Positions 62,885-64,000 of a DNA stretch of 64,000 nucleotides are shown here, in pieces. Position 1 is the stretch's first letter. Every line of letters begins with the position of its first letter. The DNA comes from Neokomagataea thailandica NBRC 106555 (lineage in GTDB: Bacteria; Pseudomonadota; Alphaproteobacteria; Acetobacterales; Acetobacteraceae). The position numbers and the translations under genes were made by a program. The notes below the pieces were generated by a model, which worked only from the letters and a program-made list of their open reading frames with translations, had not been told where the DNA came from and made no database searches. The DNA lies in NCBI RefSeq assembly GCF_001598495.1, contig NZ_BCZB01000013.1, forward strand, positions 31,263 through 95,262, in the 5' to 3' direction.

Positions 62885-64000
62885 CAAGATTTGCAACCTT
62901 CAGAGCATTGCCGACGATGAAGTCACGACGCGGTTCTACCACATCGCCCATTAGGGTGGAGAAAACCTGACCAGCTTCTTCGACATCACCGATTTTAACT
63001 TGCAGCAGGGTACGGGTCGCTGGGTCAAGGGTGGTGTGCCACAATTGCTCATCATTCATTTCACCCAAGCCTTTGAAGCGGTTAATGGCTAGCCCCTTTC
63101 GGCCTTGGGTGAGGATACGATCCATAATGGCGGCTGGGCCAAAGAGTTCATGTGCGTGTGGGTCGAGTGTCAGGGTGACTGGGCCACTGAAGTCACGCGC
63201 TAAGCGTGGACCTTCCGCGGTAAGCCAGCGTGCCTCTGCAGAACGGAGAATGGCGCTGTCCAAACGGTAGATTTCGTTGATACCACGGATAGAACGGGCA
63301 CATTCAACGCCAGTTTCAGAGGCAGAGACCTTCCAGCCACGTTCGTTTTCTGGTGAGGCGTTGTCCAAGCGCTGTTGGAAGTCCGCAATGTGTTCGGCAG
63401 ATGCGCTGATATTGGCATCCAGAACGCGAGCAATGGCGGCCTGCTCCAAAATCCAAACGGGAATTTTGGTGGCAATACGATTGAGATTACGGGCTGCATG
63501 ATTGAAGAAGGCGACTTCATCTTGCAGCGCCTCACCTGTGAAATGACGGTCATCGGCAAAGCGCAGGGACGCATTGGCCAGGGCTTTATCCAGAAGATAT
63601 TGCTCCAGAGCGGCATCGTCCTTGAGGTAGCGTTCTTCTTGGCCGCGCTTCGCACGATAGAGTGGAGGCTGCGCGATGTAGAGATAGCCGTTTTCGATGA
63701 GTTCCGGCATTTGGCGGAAGAAGAAGGTTAGCAGAAGTGTCCGGATATGTGAGCCGTCCACGTCAGCGTCAGTCATGATGACAATCTTGTGGTAGCGTAG
63801 CTTTTCGGCGGAAAAACCGCCTTGATCGACTTCCCCACGACCAATGCCGGTGCCAAGTGCCGTGATAAGCGTCCCGATTTCAGCGGAACCTAACATACGG
63901 TCAAAGCGTGCGCGTTCGACGTTCAGGATTTTACCACGCAAAGGCAAGATGGCCTGGAAACGACGGTCACGGCCCTGCTTTGCAGTACCGCCTGCGGAGT
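62877..64000 (-). CDS. gyrB: DNA gyrase subunit B, 3' part only
   Basis: The frame runs off the right edge, leaving about 374 C-terminal residues. They include the [20 protein letters not shown] junction, the Toprim domain with metal-binding [19 protein letters not shown], and the C-terminal [16 protein letters not shown] and VEPRRDFI segments. These match GyrB more closely than ParE, given the GKILNVE wording and the DFI ending. The 165-residue insert of some gyrases (E. coli type) is not clearly present in the visible part. Gyrase introduces negative supercoils with ATP. Confidence 0.95.
   Translation of the reverse strand, partial: SAGGTAKQGRDRRFQAILPLRGKILNVERARFDRMLGSAEIGTLITALGTGIGRGEVDQGGFSAEKLRYHKIVIMTDADVDGSHIRTLLLTFFFRQMPELIENGYLYIAQPPLYRAKRGQEERYLKDDAALEQYLLDKALANASLRFADDRHFTGEALQDEVAFFNHAARNLNRIATKIPVWILEQAAIARVLDANISASAEHIADFQQRLDNASPENERGWKVSASETGVECARSIRGINEIYRLDSAILRSAEARWLTAEGPRLARDFSGPVTLTLDPHAHELFGPAAIMDRILTQGRKGLAINRFKGLGEMNDEQLWHTTLDPATRTLLQVKIGDVEEAGQVFSTLMGDVVEPRRDFIVGNALKVANLDV

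Overview
This window comes from the chromosome of an alphaproteobacterium, most likely an acetic acid bacterium (Acetobacteraceae). The evidence is the gene content and order: cobS/cobT with an adjacent J-domain gene; ubiG-lysC-nitronate monooxygenase-rodZ-ispG-hisS-prfA-prmC-DUF4167; DUF3553-comF-grxC; and rlpA-dacA-tmk-holB-metG-tatD. Base composition looks moderate, slightly GC-rich by eye. Genus is not fixed. The absence of sdhE between recG and mfd and the presence of a pectinesterase would suit the Gluconobacter/plant- and insect-associated side of the family, but that is inference. Almost all of the window is core housekeeping sequence. I see no prophage, insertion sequence, integrase or CRISPR array.

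Layout. 1-9.9 kb: an incomplete GGDEF/EAL protein, divergent recG and mfd, a secreted pectinesterase behind an unrecognised secreted protein, and an orphan DUF1217 (flagellum-type) gene. 10-19.8 kb: the late cobaltochelatase subunits CobT and CobS with a J protein, bolA, a LolA-like gene, lipB, tRNA-Leu(GAG), galU, DUF3553/comF/grxC/DUF2147, and a Tat-exported lactonase. 19.8-30.2 kb: ubiG, then a long rightward block for aspartate-family amino acids (lysC), cell shape (rodZ), isoprenoids (ispG) and translation (hisS, prfA, prmC), ending in DUF4167. 30.2-38.8 kb: two glycosyltransferases behind tRNA-Met, mscS, an amino acid permease, uppP, an mlaD-domain gene, and an ATP-grasp/DedA pair. 38.9-46.9 kb: cell-wall enzymes (MltB, RlpA, DacA) running into tmk, holB, metG, tatD and an MBL hydrolase with overlapping starts and stops. 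46.9-54.2 kb: a 488-base regulatory region full of palindromes, a POT peptide transporter, a large CPA1 antiporter with a cyclic-nucleotide-binding fold, and thiOSGE. 54.2-64 kb: a GT-C-like membrane protein coupled to a YdiJ-type FAD/Fe-S dehydrogenase, glmS-glmU, a DUF3108 protein, and the 3' part of gyrB.

Genes that work together: UppP, DacA, MltB, RlpA, GlmS, GlmU and RodZ all serve peptidoglycan synthesis and remodelling. GalU supplies UDP-glucose for polysaccharide. ThiO, ThiS, ThiG and ThiE make and use the thiazole half of thiamin. RecG and Mfd serve DNA repair.

The most unusual sequence is at 47091-47255. Six copies of a 13-base palindrome (TGGCA-TTT-TGCCA type) are arranged as nested inverted repeats with 16- and 17-base perfect arms, just upstream of the peptide transporter. 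It could be a multi-site operator or a small palindromic (MITE-like) element. A second perfect 16-base inverted repeat lies at 33856-33902. The rest is well explained by known families.
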